64,000 bases of DNA from the NCBI RefSeq assembly GCF_032922745.1, contig NZ_CP136693.1:2666001-2730000 (forward strand), read 5' to 3'. The first letter of the stretch is position 1. Every line of letters starts with the position of its first letter. The notes under the pieces are model-generated. The model was given only the letters and a program-made list of their open reading frames with translations, ran no database searches and was not told where the DNA came from. A program made the translations under genes and the position numbers. Origin of the DNA: Marinobacter salarius. Lineage in GTDB: Bacteria; Pseudomonadota; Gammaproteobacteria; Pseudomonadales; Oleiphilaceae. This document shows positions 54,581-62,241 of this stretch, piece after piece.

Positions 54581-55755
54581 CCCACGCGCCCCAGATCAAA
54601 GTCCCCGCCACCTATATGCGTGGCGGCACCAGCAAGGGCGTGTTCTTTCGCTTGAAAGATCTGCCCGAGGCGGCACAGGTCCCGGGCAAAGCCCGGGACA
54701 ACCTCCTGCTGCGTGTGATCGGCAGTCCGGACCCTTACCAGAAGCAGATCGACGGCATGGGTGGTGCCACCTCCAGCACCAGCAAAACCGTGATTCTGGC
54801 GGAGCCGACACAACCGGATCACGACGTGGACTACCTCTTTGGCCAAGTATCCATCGACAAGCCTTTTGTTGACTGGAGCGGTAACTGCGGCAACCTGACC
54901 GCCGCCGTCGGCGCATTTGCCATCAATGGCGGGTTCGTCGCTCAGGATCGTATTCCGGAGAACGGTATCGCCACGGTTCGCATCTGGCAGGCCAATATCC
55001 GGAAAACCATCGTAGCCCGCGTTCCCATCACCAATGGAGAGGTGCAGGAAACCGGTGATTTCGAACTGGACGGCGTGACCTTCCCGGCGGCGGAAGTGCA
55101 GGTGGAATTCATGGACCCCGCCGACGGCGAAGGCGAAGGCGCCATGTTCCCCACCGGCAACCTGGTGGATGACCTGAACGTGCCTGGTGTTGGCACCCTC
55201 AAGGCCACCATGATCAATGCCGGCATTCCCACCATTTTCCTGAATGCAGACGACATTGGCTACAAGGGCTCGGAGCTGCAGGATGACATCAACGGCAATC
55301 CCGAAGCCCTTGCGATGTTTGAAAATATCCGTGCCCACGGTGCCGTCAAAATGGGACTGATTCAGTCCGTGGAAGAGGCCGCCAACCGCCAGCACACGCC
55401 CAAGGTAGCGTTTGTGGCCAAGCCGTCTGACTATGTGTCTTCCAGTGGCAAAGCCATCGGGGCAGGGGATGTGGACGTGCTGGTACGGGCTCTTTCCATG
55501 GGTAAGCTCCATCACGCAATGATGGGCACGGCCGCCGTTGCTATTGCCACCGCAGCTGCGGTACCGGGGACTCTGGTTAACCTGGCCGCTGGCGGCGGAG
55601 ACAGAACCTCCGTGACCTTCGGCCACCCATCCGGGACTTTGCAGGTCGGTGCGGAAGCCAGCCAGGCCAACGGCCAGTGGACAGCCACCAAAGCCATCAT
55701 GAGCCGCAGCGCGCGAGTGCTTATGGAAGGTTGGGTGAGGGTGCCTGGAGATTAG
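54577..55755 (+). CDS. prpF: 2-methylaconitate isomerase PrpF
   Basis: Isomerises the AcnD product so that aconitase can hydrate it. It has 392 residues in two diaminopimelate-epimerase-like halves: MRGGTSKGVFF at the start, DGMGGATSSTSKT, DWSGNCGNLTAAVGAF, and a C-terminal GRTSVTFGHPSG-like block (DRTSVTFGHPSGTL). Coupled to acnD by the four-base ATGA overlap. prpD, which often follows, is not adjacent here. Confidence 0.95.
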   Translation: MTHAPQIKVPATYMRGGTSKGVFFRLKDLPEAAQVPGKARDNLLLRVIGSPDPYQKQIDGMGGATSSTSKTVILAEPTQPDHDVDYLFGQVSIDKPFVDWSGNCGNLTAAVGAFAINGGFVAQDRIPENGIATVRIWQANIRKTIVARVPITNGEVQETGDFELDGVTFPAAEVQVEFMDPADGEGEGAMFPTGNLVDDLNVPGVGTLKATMINAGIPTIFLNADDIGYKGSELQDDINGNPEALAMFENIRAHGAVKMGLIQSVEEAANRQHTPKVAFVAKPSDYVSSSGKAIGAGDVDVLVRALSMGKLHHAMMGTAAVAIATAAAVPGTLVNLAAGGGDRTSVTFGHPSGTLQVGAEASQANGQWTATKAIMSRSARVLMEGWVRVPGD

Positions 55756-55801
55756 CCAGAATACGGCCTTGTGGAGTCTAACCTGATAGATCGCCTAACC
55801 C

Positions 55802-55832
55802 GGCGCCGAACAACGGGGAGTAGTTCGGCGCC
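55802..55832. other. Perfect hairpin between prpF and the PEP-CTERM remnant
   Basis: GGCGCCGAAC (55802-55811) and GTTCGGCGCC (55823-55832) form a perfect 10-bp stem with an 11-base loop, between convergent genes. No T-run on either side, so a termination role is uncertain; it may stop or stabilise both transcripts. Confidence 0.45.
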
Positions 55833-55848
55833 AGGGTAAGTGTGTCGC

Positions 55849-56229
55849 TTACGCCTTGCGACTACGGCGACGCAGGCCAAAGCCCAGGGCGCCGAGACCC
55901 AGCAGTGCCAGCGTACCGGGCTCGGGAACCGGGTTGGTCGGAGTGATCGGGCTACCGGCGTCGAAATCGTTGTTGTCAGTGTCCGACAGGAAACTGAACA
56001 TGCCTGAGAACAGGCTGCCACCGAAGTCAATCGACATGGTTGTGAACAGGTCGTCGTAGAACACGCCATCGAGAGACAGCTTGTCAGGGTATTCCACGCT
56101 CACGGTTGTGCCGTCTGCCAGATTACCCGAGTTGGCGAGCGTGAACGGTTTACCCTGAGCAGAATCCGGGGAACGGAAATTTCCTGCAAAGTGGTATCCA
56201 GATCTCGGCTTTAGCAATATAAGGGCCAC
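55849..56229 (-). pseudogene. 5'-truncated PEP-CTERM protein gene
   Basis: The 126-codon frame ends with a full PEP-CTERM sorting signal: VPEPGTLALLGLGALGF followed by LRRRSRKA. Such proteins need an N-terminal signal peptide to reach exosortase, but none is present. The frame begins at a GTG without a ribosome site, a TAG lies just upstream, and no ATG is available. Only the mature C-terminal part remains, so it is probably a deletion remnant. It shares the sorting signal type with the two genes at 60-62 kb. Confidence 0.65.
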
Positions 56230-56561
56230 AGATAACTTTTGATACTAAAAAGTAATTTGTGGATTTAAGATTATTGCTATTTTCATATCGCGTTAAGAAA
56301 GTGTACCACAACTCAACGCTAAAGGACTTGACGCTCGCAGTTCAGAGTGTCCGATGTGCTTAGGTGGTTCAACTCCACTAGTTTTAATCCACGGTGGCCA
56401 ATTGCGCCATTGCGAACCAGCCCCTCTTCTGCTGCGAAAAGGGGCTAGAGGGATCTCGCTGAAAGGTTCGCCATTTCGCTGACCTTGAGTTCTTTGAGTA
56501 TGCTAAGTGGATAGCAAAGAGCACTACTGGAGTCCACTAGTGCATGGTTTTGTTATTTGGG
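56230..56561. other. AT-rich gap, no gene
   Basis: The 332 bases between the PEP-CTERM remnant and the PA14 gene hold no credible frame. AGCCCCTCTT at 56419-56428 and AAAAGGGGCT at 56437-56446 form a 9-of-10-bp hairpin with an eight-base loop, without a T-run. It might end the PA14 transcript inefficiently. The remainder shows nothing recognisable. Confidence 0.5.
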
Positions 56562-58547
56562 CTACTGAACCTCCTTGCTTACTATTTCTGAGTTAGCACT
56601 TGCTAGGCCGTTCGTATCCATTACTCTGATCGAAAAATACCAGGTACCTGTAGCTAAACCGCCTATCTCCGCACTCGTTTCGGCACCGTCTACCGACACT
56701 GTATTGCTTAGATCGGTTGGGGAACTTCCGTAAACTATTTCATAACTGTCGATTTCGCTGAGTGCAATCGAACTTCCATCGACTCGAGTTAATGGTGCTG
56801 TCCAGGTTAACGTAGCCGTTGAGGTTGAGGGTTCTGGAGGAATACCTGTGTCACCATTATCAATGGCAGGGCTTTCTGGTGAGGCTAGGGGTTCCAATGT
56901 CCAGGGGCTAACATCACTTCGGAAAGCCTCTAAATTAGTGACCCCCTGATTGTTTTTAACAACGGATGCGTCAAATGTCCATGGTGCAAGGCCATTGCGG
57001 AGTTCCCATGTATCGGGCAAGTCATCTCCGTCAGTGTCAGTGGTTGCAGGGCTACGCAGATCCGGAGATCTAACGACATCGGTAAGGGTGAGGTTTTCGC
57101 CTGTTGAGACGTCCCTGATGAAGAGCTGGGCAACGGCAGCGCCACCTCGCTCATAGTACTCCATCAAAATATTTACGCTCTGCTGAGGCTCTAGAGTTAA
57201 AGTGGATGAATAGGTCGTCTCACCTTGGTCTTGCCAGGCAGAAATGACCTGTTCACTATCTAAATAAAGCCTCGCACCGTCGTCGATACCGACGCCAAAT
57301 GTGTAATCTCTGCTGCCGTCGGAGTGAGGCGCTACAAACTGGCCATACCATCTGGCGCTGAAATTATCATTCGGCTGTCCTTCTGCAAAAGAACCATAAC
57401 GAGATTCAAACTGAATACTTTGGTCTTGGCGAGCGACCAGAAAACTATCGAAGGTAGTTCCCGCGAAATATTGGCCGACAAAGCCTTGTGTATAGTTTAT
57501 TTCATCAAACTCACTTTCCGGGAGAGACTGGGCATCGTCCGGGTCAGTTACAGCAAGGTATTCTTCAAGATTGGTAAAACCATCGCCGTCCAGATCCTGT
57601 TGAGCGTCAGATTCGTCCAGAGGATCCAGTGAAAGGGCAAACTCGGCGCCGTCAGGAATGCCGTCACCGTCAGTGTCTGGATTGTTCTCGTCGGTCCCCA
57701 ATAAAAACTCGTCGGCTGCAACTAGCAAGTCGTTGTCGGGATCCGAGGTTGAGTCATTTGGGTCATTCGGGTCTAAACCATGTACCATCTCCCAGTTGTC
57801 GTATATTCCATCCTGGTCTTCATCCAGCGGTGGGAATTGTGGGTTGAAAGAAAGACCTTCTGAGCCATCAAGATAGCCGACAGTATATCCCATCCTGAAA
57901 CTCGATTCGGCACTGGCGCCATCTTCTAAATGAAGAGTCCCGCCAGCATAGCTTGCGATATTCTGTCCAGATATGATTTCACGACCGAATCCGGGGCCTT
58001 CCCAAGCAACGCTGAAGTGATCACCACCTGCGCCTTCCTTGTGAATAATTTCGAAATAGTACTTTTCGCCTGTATCGAGTTCGATTGCAGCGGAGGTCTG
58101 CGAACTATACTTGTTGTAATTCAACGCACTGGTCCAACCCGGAACTTCCGCAACTTTCGTTTTCTCGGAAGGGTCGGAGGAAGGGCTAAGCCAAAACTCC
58201 GTCTCATCATCTCCGCTTACAAAAAAGGTGTACATACCTGGTTCGGAAGGAACAATATATCCCCTGACCAAGCTACCGTAATCATCCCCCCGATCTGTAT
58301 TTCCCCGAAGCTCGCTAAGCATTTCTGTGAGATCGGGTGAATCAGGAAATGCTTGATCTGAAGTGAGAGCCCCTACTGAAGTGCCTGAAATATTCTCCCA
58401 GTAATAGATTTGGACTTCTCCTTGGGTGCTAGACTCCGGAAGCGCAGCGGTAGGAGGGAGTAAATTGGGATCTTGCGGGGGCCAAGTTTGACAACCTTTC
58501 ATCAACAAAGCCGAGCAAACGAAGATAGCTACCATATAGCGCGGCAT
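56562..58547 (-). CDS. Large exported protein with PA14 domains, calcium repeats and a C-terminal FN3 domain
   Basis: A 661-residue probable lipoprotein (SALLMKGC, Cys19; the lipobox is poor). Domains in order: PA14-like carbohydrate-binding domain (about 42-200), thrombospondin-3-type calcium repeats (DEDQDGIYDNWE, DTDGDGIPDGAE, DLDGDGFTNLEE; about 235-345), a second PA14-like domain (VGQYFAGTTFDSF; about 350-490), one more DTDGDDLPDTWE repeat, and a fibronectin III-like end (about 575-661). Start ATG 58547 has GAGGAG upstream. Composition is AT-richer than the prp genes around it, which suggests acquisition. Probably a matrix or surface-binding protein. Confidence 0.75.
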   Translation of the reverse strand: MPRYMVAIFVCSALLMKGCQTWPPQDPNLLPPTAALPESSTQGEVQIYYWENISGTSVGALTSDQAFPDSPDLTEMLSELRGNTDRGDDYGSLVRGYIVPSEPGMYTFFVSGDDETEFWLSPSSDPSEKTKVAEVPGWTSALNYNKYSSQTSAAIELDTGEKYYFEIIHKEGAGGDHFSVAWEGPGFGREIISGQNIASYAGGTLHLEDGASAESSFRMGYTVGYLDGSEGLSFNPQFPPLDEDQDGIYDNWEMVHGLDPNDPNDSTSDPDNDLLVAADEFLLGTDENNPDTDGDGIPDGAEFALSLDPLDESDAQQDLDGDGFTNLEEYLAVTDPDDAQSLPESEFDEINYTQGFVGQYFAGTTFDSFLVARQDQSIQFESRYGSFAEGQPNDNFSARWYGQFVAPHSDGSRDYTFGVGIDDGARLYLDSEQVISAWQDQGETTYSSTLTLEPQQSVNILMEYYERGGAAVAQLFIRDVSTGENLTLTDVVRSPDLRSPATTDTDGDDLPDTWELRNGLAPWTFDASVVKNNQGVTNLEAFRSDVSPWTLEPLASPESPAIDNGDTGIPPEPSTSTATLTWTAPLTRVDGSSIALSEIDSYEIVYGSSPTDLSNTVSVDGAETSAEIGGLATGTWYFSIRVMDTNGLASANSEIVSKEVQ

Positions 58548-58821
58548 TTTTGTTCTCCTCAATGAGAATTGGGGCTGGATAGGAAAAGTATTGATTCGGG
58601 GGCATTATCTTGCCACCTCAACGATGGAACGTTTTGGAATGTGAAAGTGAGTCTTAGACTATAGATTTTTACCTATAGTGGTTTTAACCGGCAGAGATTC
58701 GATAATCTAGGCTGAACTGCCCAAGAGGTAAGGTGCGTATGGCTTAAGCCTGGAGAATCTGATAGATCGTTTGTGAACTATATTGCTTGAGCAAAATATT
58801 CGGAAAAAAGGAATTATTGGT

Positions 58822-60306
58822 ATGGCTGAGAATGTAGCTCTCAACGTACGGCCCGATTACGACGAAGTTTTGCAATCCATAGCTGACTACACCCTCAGCT
58901 ACCGGATCAAGAGTAAAGAGGCCTGGGATACTGCCCGCAACTGCCTGATGGATACACTGGGCTGCGGCCTGCTGGCATTACGTTTCCCGGAATGTACGAA
59001 ACACCTTGGCCCACTTGTAGAGGGTACGGTAGTCCCCCACGGAGCCCGCGTTCCCGGCACGCCTTTTCGAATGGACCCGGTGAAAGCCGCCTGGGACATT
59101 GGCTGTATTGTCCGCTGGCTCGACTATAACGACACCTGGCTGGCCGCCGAATGGGGTCACCCATCGGACAATCTGGGGGGCATCCTTGCGGTGGCGGATT
59201 ACCTGTCACAGAAGCGGGTCAGCGAGGGCAAGTCCCCGTTAACGGTGAGGGATGTGCTTGAGGCAATGATCCTGGCCCACGAAATTCAGGGTGTGCTGGC
59301 ACTCGAGAACTCCTTCAATCGCGTGGGGTTGGACCACGTCGTGCTGGTCAAAGTGGCCTCTACTGCTGTGACTGCAAAATTGATGGGGGCGAACCGGCAT
59401 CAACTGCTTTCTGCATTGTCCCATGCCTGGGTGGACGGTCAGTCCCTTCGGACCTACCGTCATGCACCGAACGCGGGGTCCCGCAAGTCCTGGGCCGCAG
59501 GCGACGCGACTTCCCGGGCAGTGAGACTGGCGGATATCGCCATGCGGGGTGAAATGGGCATTCCAGGCGTGCTCACAGCACCCCAATGGGGGGTTTACGA
59601 CGTACTGTTCAGTAAAACCAACAAGGACCAGAAGCTAAAACAGGATGACAAGTGTCAGTTTTCTTTACCCCAGCCATTCGGCAGCTATGTGATGGAGAAC
59701 ATCCTGTTCAAGATTTCCTTCCCGGCGGAGTTCCATGCCCAGACTGCAGCGGAGGCTGCGGTCACCATGCATCCGCAGGTTAAGGACCGCCTGGACGAGA
59801 TCGACCGGATCGTCATCACTACCCACGAATCTGCAATCCGCATCATTTCCAAACAGGGCAAGCTGGCAAACGCGGCAGACAGGGACCACTGCCTTCAGTA
59901 TATGGCCGCGGTGCCTTTGATCTTTGGCAGCCTCACTGCGGAACACTATGAAGATAGCTTCCACGAAGCAAACCCCGTCATCGATGAGATTCGCGAGAAG
60001 ATGGAAGTGGTGGAGGACGATAGGTATACCCGGGAATACCTTGAAGCCGATAAGCGCTCCATCGCCAACGCGATTCAGGTGTTTTTTAAAGATGGAACCA
60101 GCACGGACAATGTTGCAGTAGAGTACCCCATCGGGCACCGTCGCCGCAGGAAAGAGGGCATCCCGCTGCTGGAAGACAAGTTCCGCAGCAATCTGGCCAC
60201 GAGGTTTCCAGGCCAGCAGTGCGATCGGATTTTCCGCCTCTGTAAAGAACAGAAGACTCTGGAGGCCACGCCGGTGCACGAATTCGTTGGATTGTTTGTC
60301 ATCTGA
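58822..60306 (+). CDS. prpD: 2-methylcitrate dehydratase PrpD
   Basis: Fe-independent dehydratase of the methylcitrate cycle; 494 residues of MmgE/PrpD type (DTLGCGLLAL, RWLDYNDTW, WGHPSDNLG, SHAWVDGQSLRTYRH). Start ATG 58822 has AAGGA nine bases upstream; TTG 58783 is open but less likely. It lies 3 kb past prpF behind two opposite-strand genes, so it needs its own promoter. None of the gntR operator copies is seen upstream. It would be partly redundant with AcnD/PrpF. Confidence 0.94.
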   Translation: MAENVALNVRPDYDEVLQSIADYTLSYRIKSKEAWDTARNCLMDTLGCGLLALRFPECTKHLGPLVEGTVVPHGARVPGTPFRMDPVKAAWDIGCIVRWLDYNDTWLAAEWGHPSDNLGGILAVADYLSQKRVSEGKSPLTVRDVLEAMILAHEIQGVLALENSFNRVGLDHVVLVKVASTAVTAKLMGANRHQLLSALSHAWVDGQSLRTYRHAPNAGSRKSWAAGDATSRAVRLADIAMRGEMGIPGVLTAPQWGVYDVLFSKTNKDQKLKQDDKCQFSLPQPFGSYVMENILFKISFPAEFHAQTAAEAAVTMHPQVKDRLDEIDRIVITTHESAIRIISKQGKLANAADRDHCLQYMAAVPLIFGSLTAEHYEDSFHEANPVIDEIREKMEVVEDDRYTREYLEADKRSIANAIQVFFKDGTSTDNVAVEYPIGHRRRRKEGIPLLEDKFRSNLATRFPGQQCDRIFRLCKEQKTLEATPVHEFVGLFVI

Positions 60307-60414
60307 ACGCCCTTGGTCGCAGCACCATGGAGTTGGAGGTCGGCATGTCGAAAAACTTTACATCGGTGCTGTAGCGGTTGTGCTAACTCGCTGAAAGTCT
60401 GGCGTTTAGCCCGA

Positions 60415-60430
60415 TGGCACGTGGTATGCA
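60415..60430 (+). promoter_or_regulatory. Sigma-54-type promoter of the first PEP-CTERM gene
   Basis: TGGCACG-TGGT-ATGCA: GG at 60416-60417 and GC at 60428-60429 with the required ten-base spacing; one mismatch to the TTGC part of the consensus. Transcription would start near 60441, some 40 bases before the ATG. Confidence 0.7.
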
Positions 60431-60432
60431 AA

Positions 60433-60480
60433 CAGTACTCCACACACTGAGACGATTCTGTCAGCTTGTATGGAGTACTG
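60433..60480 (+). other. Inverted repeat covering the ribosome site of the PEP-CTERM gene
   Basis: CAGTACTCC (60433-60441) and GGAGTACTG (60472-60480) are perfect 9-bp complements with further partial pairing inside. The right arm contains the GGAG ribosome site. The predicted sigma-54 start is near 60441, so most of the left arm might not be transcribed; it may then be a DNA-binding site rather than an RNA hairpin. Confidence 0.45.
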
Positions 60481-60483
60481 ACT

Positions 60484-61207
60484 ATGAACACGCTAAAAAC
60501 AATCATGACTGCGGGCCTTCTCCTAGGCGCCTGTTCGTGGGCCGGAGCCGCCCCCATTCTGACGATCAGTGGCCAGGGGGCTGCTGCATCATCTGCGGCA
60601 GAGCAAGCCTTCCTTGATTCTGTCCACTCTGGGTATCTCACCGAAACATTTGACGACAACTCGTTCTACACCGCTGGAAGTCAGTTCGAGCACCATCAAC
60701 TCAACCGTCGGCGTCGGGTCATTCACCAGCGCCGTTTCCGGCACCGGTGGCCTGTGCGATAGCGGAAGTTACAACTGCAACGATGGGCTCGCCGTGTTGA
60801 ACGCCGGTGCCAGCCCGTTCAGTGGGCGCTACGCCGTATCTTCGGATAACTGGCTCGACAGTATGGACGCCCGCCAGATGGTTATTTCTCCAGCAGCCGG
60901 CTTTAACAGTATGGGTTTCTACATAACCGACCCCAACGACGCTGGAGGACGTTTGTCCCTCGGTGGGGTTGATTTCAGCTTTGGTGATATTTTCGGGTCT
61001 TCACTGGGCAATGGGCGAATTTTCTACATCAGCCTCTACGACGCAGCAGGCCTGGGGGATGTCAGCATTTTTTCCAACAACCCTGATGACGGCTATGGCA
61101 TCGATAACGTAACCGTTGCGAACGTTACGGAACCGGGAACGTTGGCGCTTCTGGCATTGGGACTCCTGGGGCTCGGGCTTTCGCGTCGGTCCAGGCGTAA
61201 TCGTTAA
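60484..61207 (+). pseudogene. PEP-CTERM protein gene with a frameshift
   Basis: A good start (ATG 60484, GGAG eight bases upstream) gives a signal peptide (NTLKTIMTAGLLLGACSWAG, cleaved about after AGA) and about 65 mature residues to GSQFE. The sequence then continues in the next frame (STINSTVGVGSFTSAVSG) up to the sorting signal TEPGTLALLALGLLGLG and RRSRRNR. Joining the frames requires removing one base at about 60680-60700. Either a real inactivating change or a sequencing error. The repaired protein would be about 240 residues, surface-targeted by exosortase. Cargo function is unknown. Confidence 0.8.
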
Positions 61208-61272
61208 CCGCAGGCGCGCTGGGTGTCAGTTAACTTTACGCAATAATTTCTGGCCGGTTATAACGCCCTGTT

Positions 61273-61290
61273 TTTATTTGCAAAAATAAA
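61273..61290. repeat. AT-rich inverted repeat upstream of the sigma-54 promoter
   Basis: TTTATTT-GCAA-AAATAAA, a perfect 7-bp inverted repeat ending one base before the promoter box. It may help DNA bending or bind a regulator; chance is possible in AT-rich sequence. Confidence 0.35.
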
Positions 61291-61291
61291 G

Positions 61292-61307
61292 TGGCACGGC
61301 AGCTGCA
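61292..61307 (+). promoter_or_regulatory. Sigma-54-type promoter of the second PEP-CTERM gene
   Basis: TGGCACG-GCAG-CTGCA: GG at 61293-61294, GC at 61305-61306, ten bases between. Same TGGCACG core as at 60415. Start of transcription near 61318, 40 bases before the ATG. PEP-CTERM genes in other species are commonly under sigma-54 and PrsK/PrsR control. Confidence 0.75.
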
Positions 61308-61357
61308 TTAGCGAGACGGTAAGAAATGCAAATTAAGATGTAACAAGGAGCAGTAGA

Positions 61358-62050
61358 ATGAAAATGACTTCAAAACTGATTGCAGCAGTAATGCTAGCAG
61401 GGACGTTCTCGGTCGCGCAGGCTGGCCCAATGGACGTTTTCGATCTTAAAGATGACAACGGTGATGCGGTATTCATTGACAGCCGGGGAGAAGGTGCGTT
61501 CTACGACACTGGTAAAGCTCATGCCCAACTGACAGATACTGACGGAGATAAAGACTCAGCTGGCGCTTTCTTGCTTTTCGAATTTGCGGGTTTTGCGAAC
61601 ATCAACAATTTCGGTATTTATGATCCGAACGACAGTAGCCAAACGCTTCAAGTTTTTTCTGGCACTGACAGCTCTAATCTAAATGAAAATTCCAAGGTGA
61701 ATTTTGACTTAGATGCGGGAACCGCAAAGACTGCTTACGGAACGGCGAATATAGGATCGACGTTTGGGTTTTACCTTCAGCGTGGCGACAAAATGTTCTA
61801 CTCCGACGCCGGTCTGAACGGTGGTGTCGACATGACGAAAATCTTTGACGTCACCGAAAGCTTCAACAGCGACTTCAGTAACAGCTCTCTAATCGTTGCC
61901 TTCGAAGACCTGATCGACGGTGACTTCGATTATAACGATCTGATCGTTGGTATTTCGGACGTGCAGGCCGTGCCTGAGCCGGGAACGCTTGCTCTGTTTG
62001 GTCTTGGCCTGGTGGGCCTGGGAATGACTCGTCGTCGCAAGTCGGCCTGA
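61358..62050 (+). CDS. PEP-CTERM sorting-domain protein with DUF4114-like region
   Basis: An intact 230-residue exported protein: signal peptide (about 1-22, cleaved after AQA), acidic mature part, and a DUF4114-like end LIVAFEDLIDGDFDYNDLIVG, followed by the exosortase signal VPEPGTLALFGLGLVGLG and MTRRRKSA. Exosortase should cut after PEP and attach it to the envelope or extracellular matrix. AAGGAG precedes the ATG; a sigma-54 promoter lies upstream and a terminator downstream, so it is monocistronic. Its role is unknown, possibly in biofilm or exopolysaccharide binding. Confidence 0.88.
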   Translation: MKMTSKLIAAVMLAGTFSVAQAGPMDVFDLKDDNGDAVFIDSRGEGAFYDTGKAHAQLTDTDGDKDSAGAFLLFEFAGFANINNFGIYDPNDSSQTLQVFSGTDSSNLNENSKVNFDLDAGTAKTAYGTANIGSTFGFYLQRGDKMFYSDAGLNGGVDMTKIFDVTESFNSDFSNSSLIVAFEDLIDGDFDYNDLIVGISDVQAVPEPGTLALFGLGLVGLGMTRRRKSA

Positions 62051-62069
62051 GTTTTCGTAAACCCTGAAG

Positions 62070-62107
62070 CACCCTGCCCGATAAAAAGGGTAGGGTGTTT
62101 TGCGTTT
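62070..62107 (+). terminator. Intrinsic terminator of the PEP-CTERM gene
   Basis: CACCCTGCCC (62070-62079) pairs with GGGTAGGGTG (62088-62097), ten bp with one G-T wobble and an eight-base loop, followed by TTTTGCGTTTT. Confidence 0.85.
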
Positions 62108-62241
62108 TCGCACCGCATTGTAAGTCGTCCTTCACTGTACCCGATTGCAGTATCATTAAAATGCAGTAAACTCTGTTCATTGTCAGATCTGCAGCATTGG
62201 ATGCGCAGACGTATTTACGGTGAACAGCAAAAGGAGTTGGC

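Noticed and set aside
58600..58620. Sigma-54-like box on the minus strand upstream of the PA14 gene
   Set aside because: TGGCAAGATAATGC has nine, not ten, bases between GG and GC, and the TGGCAC core is broken.
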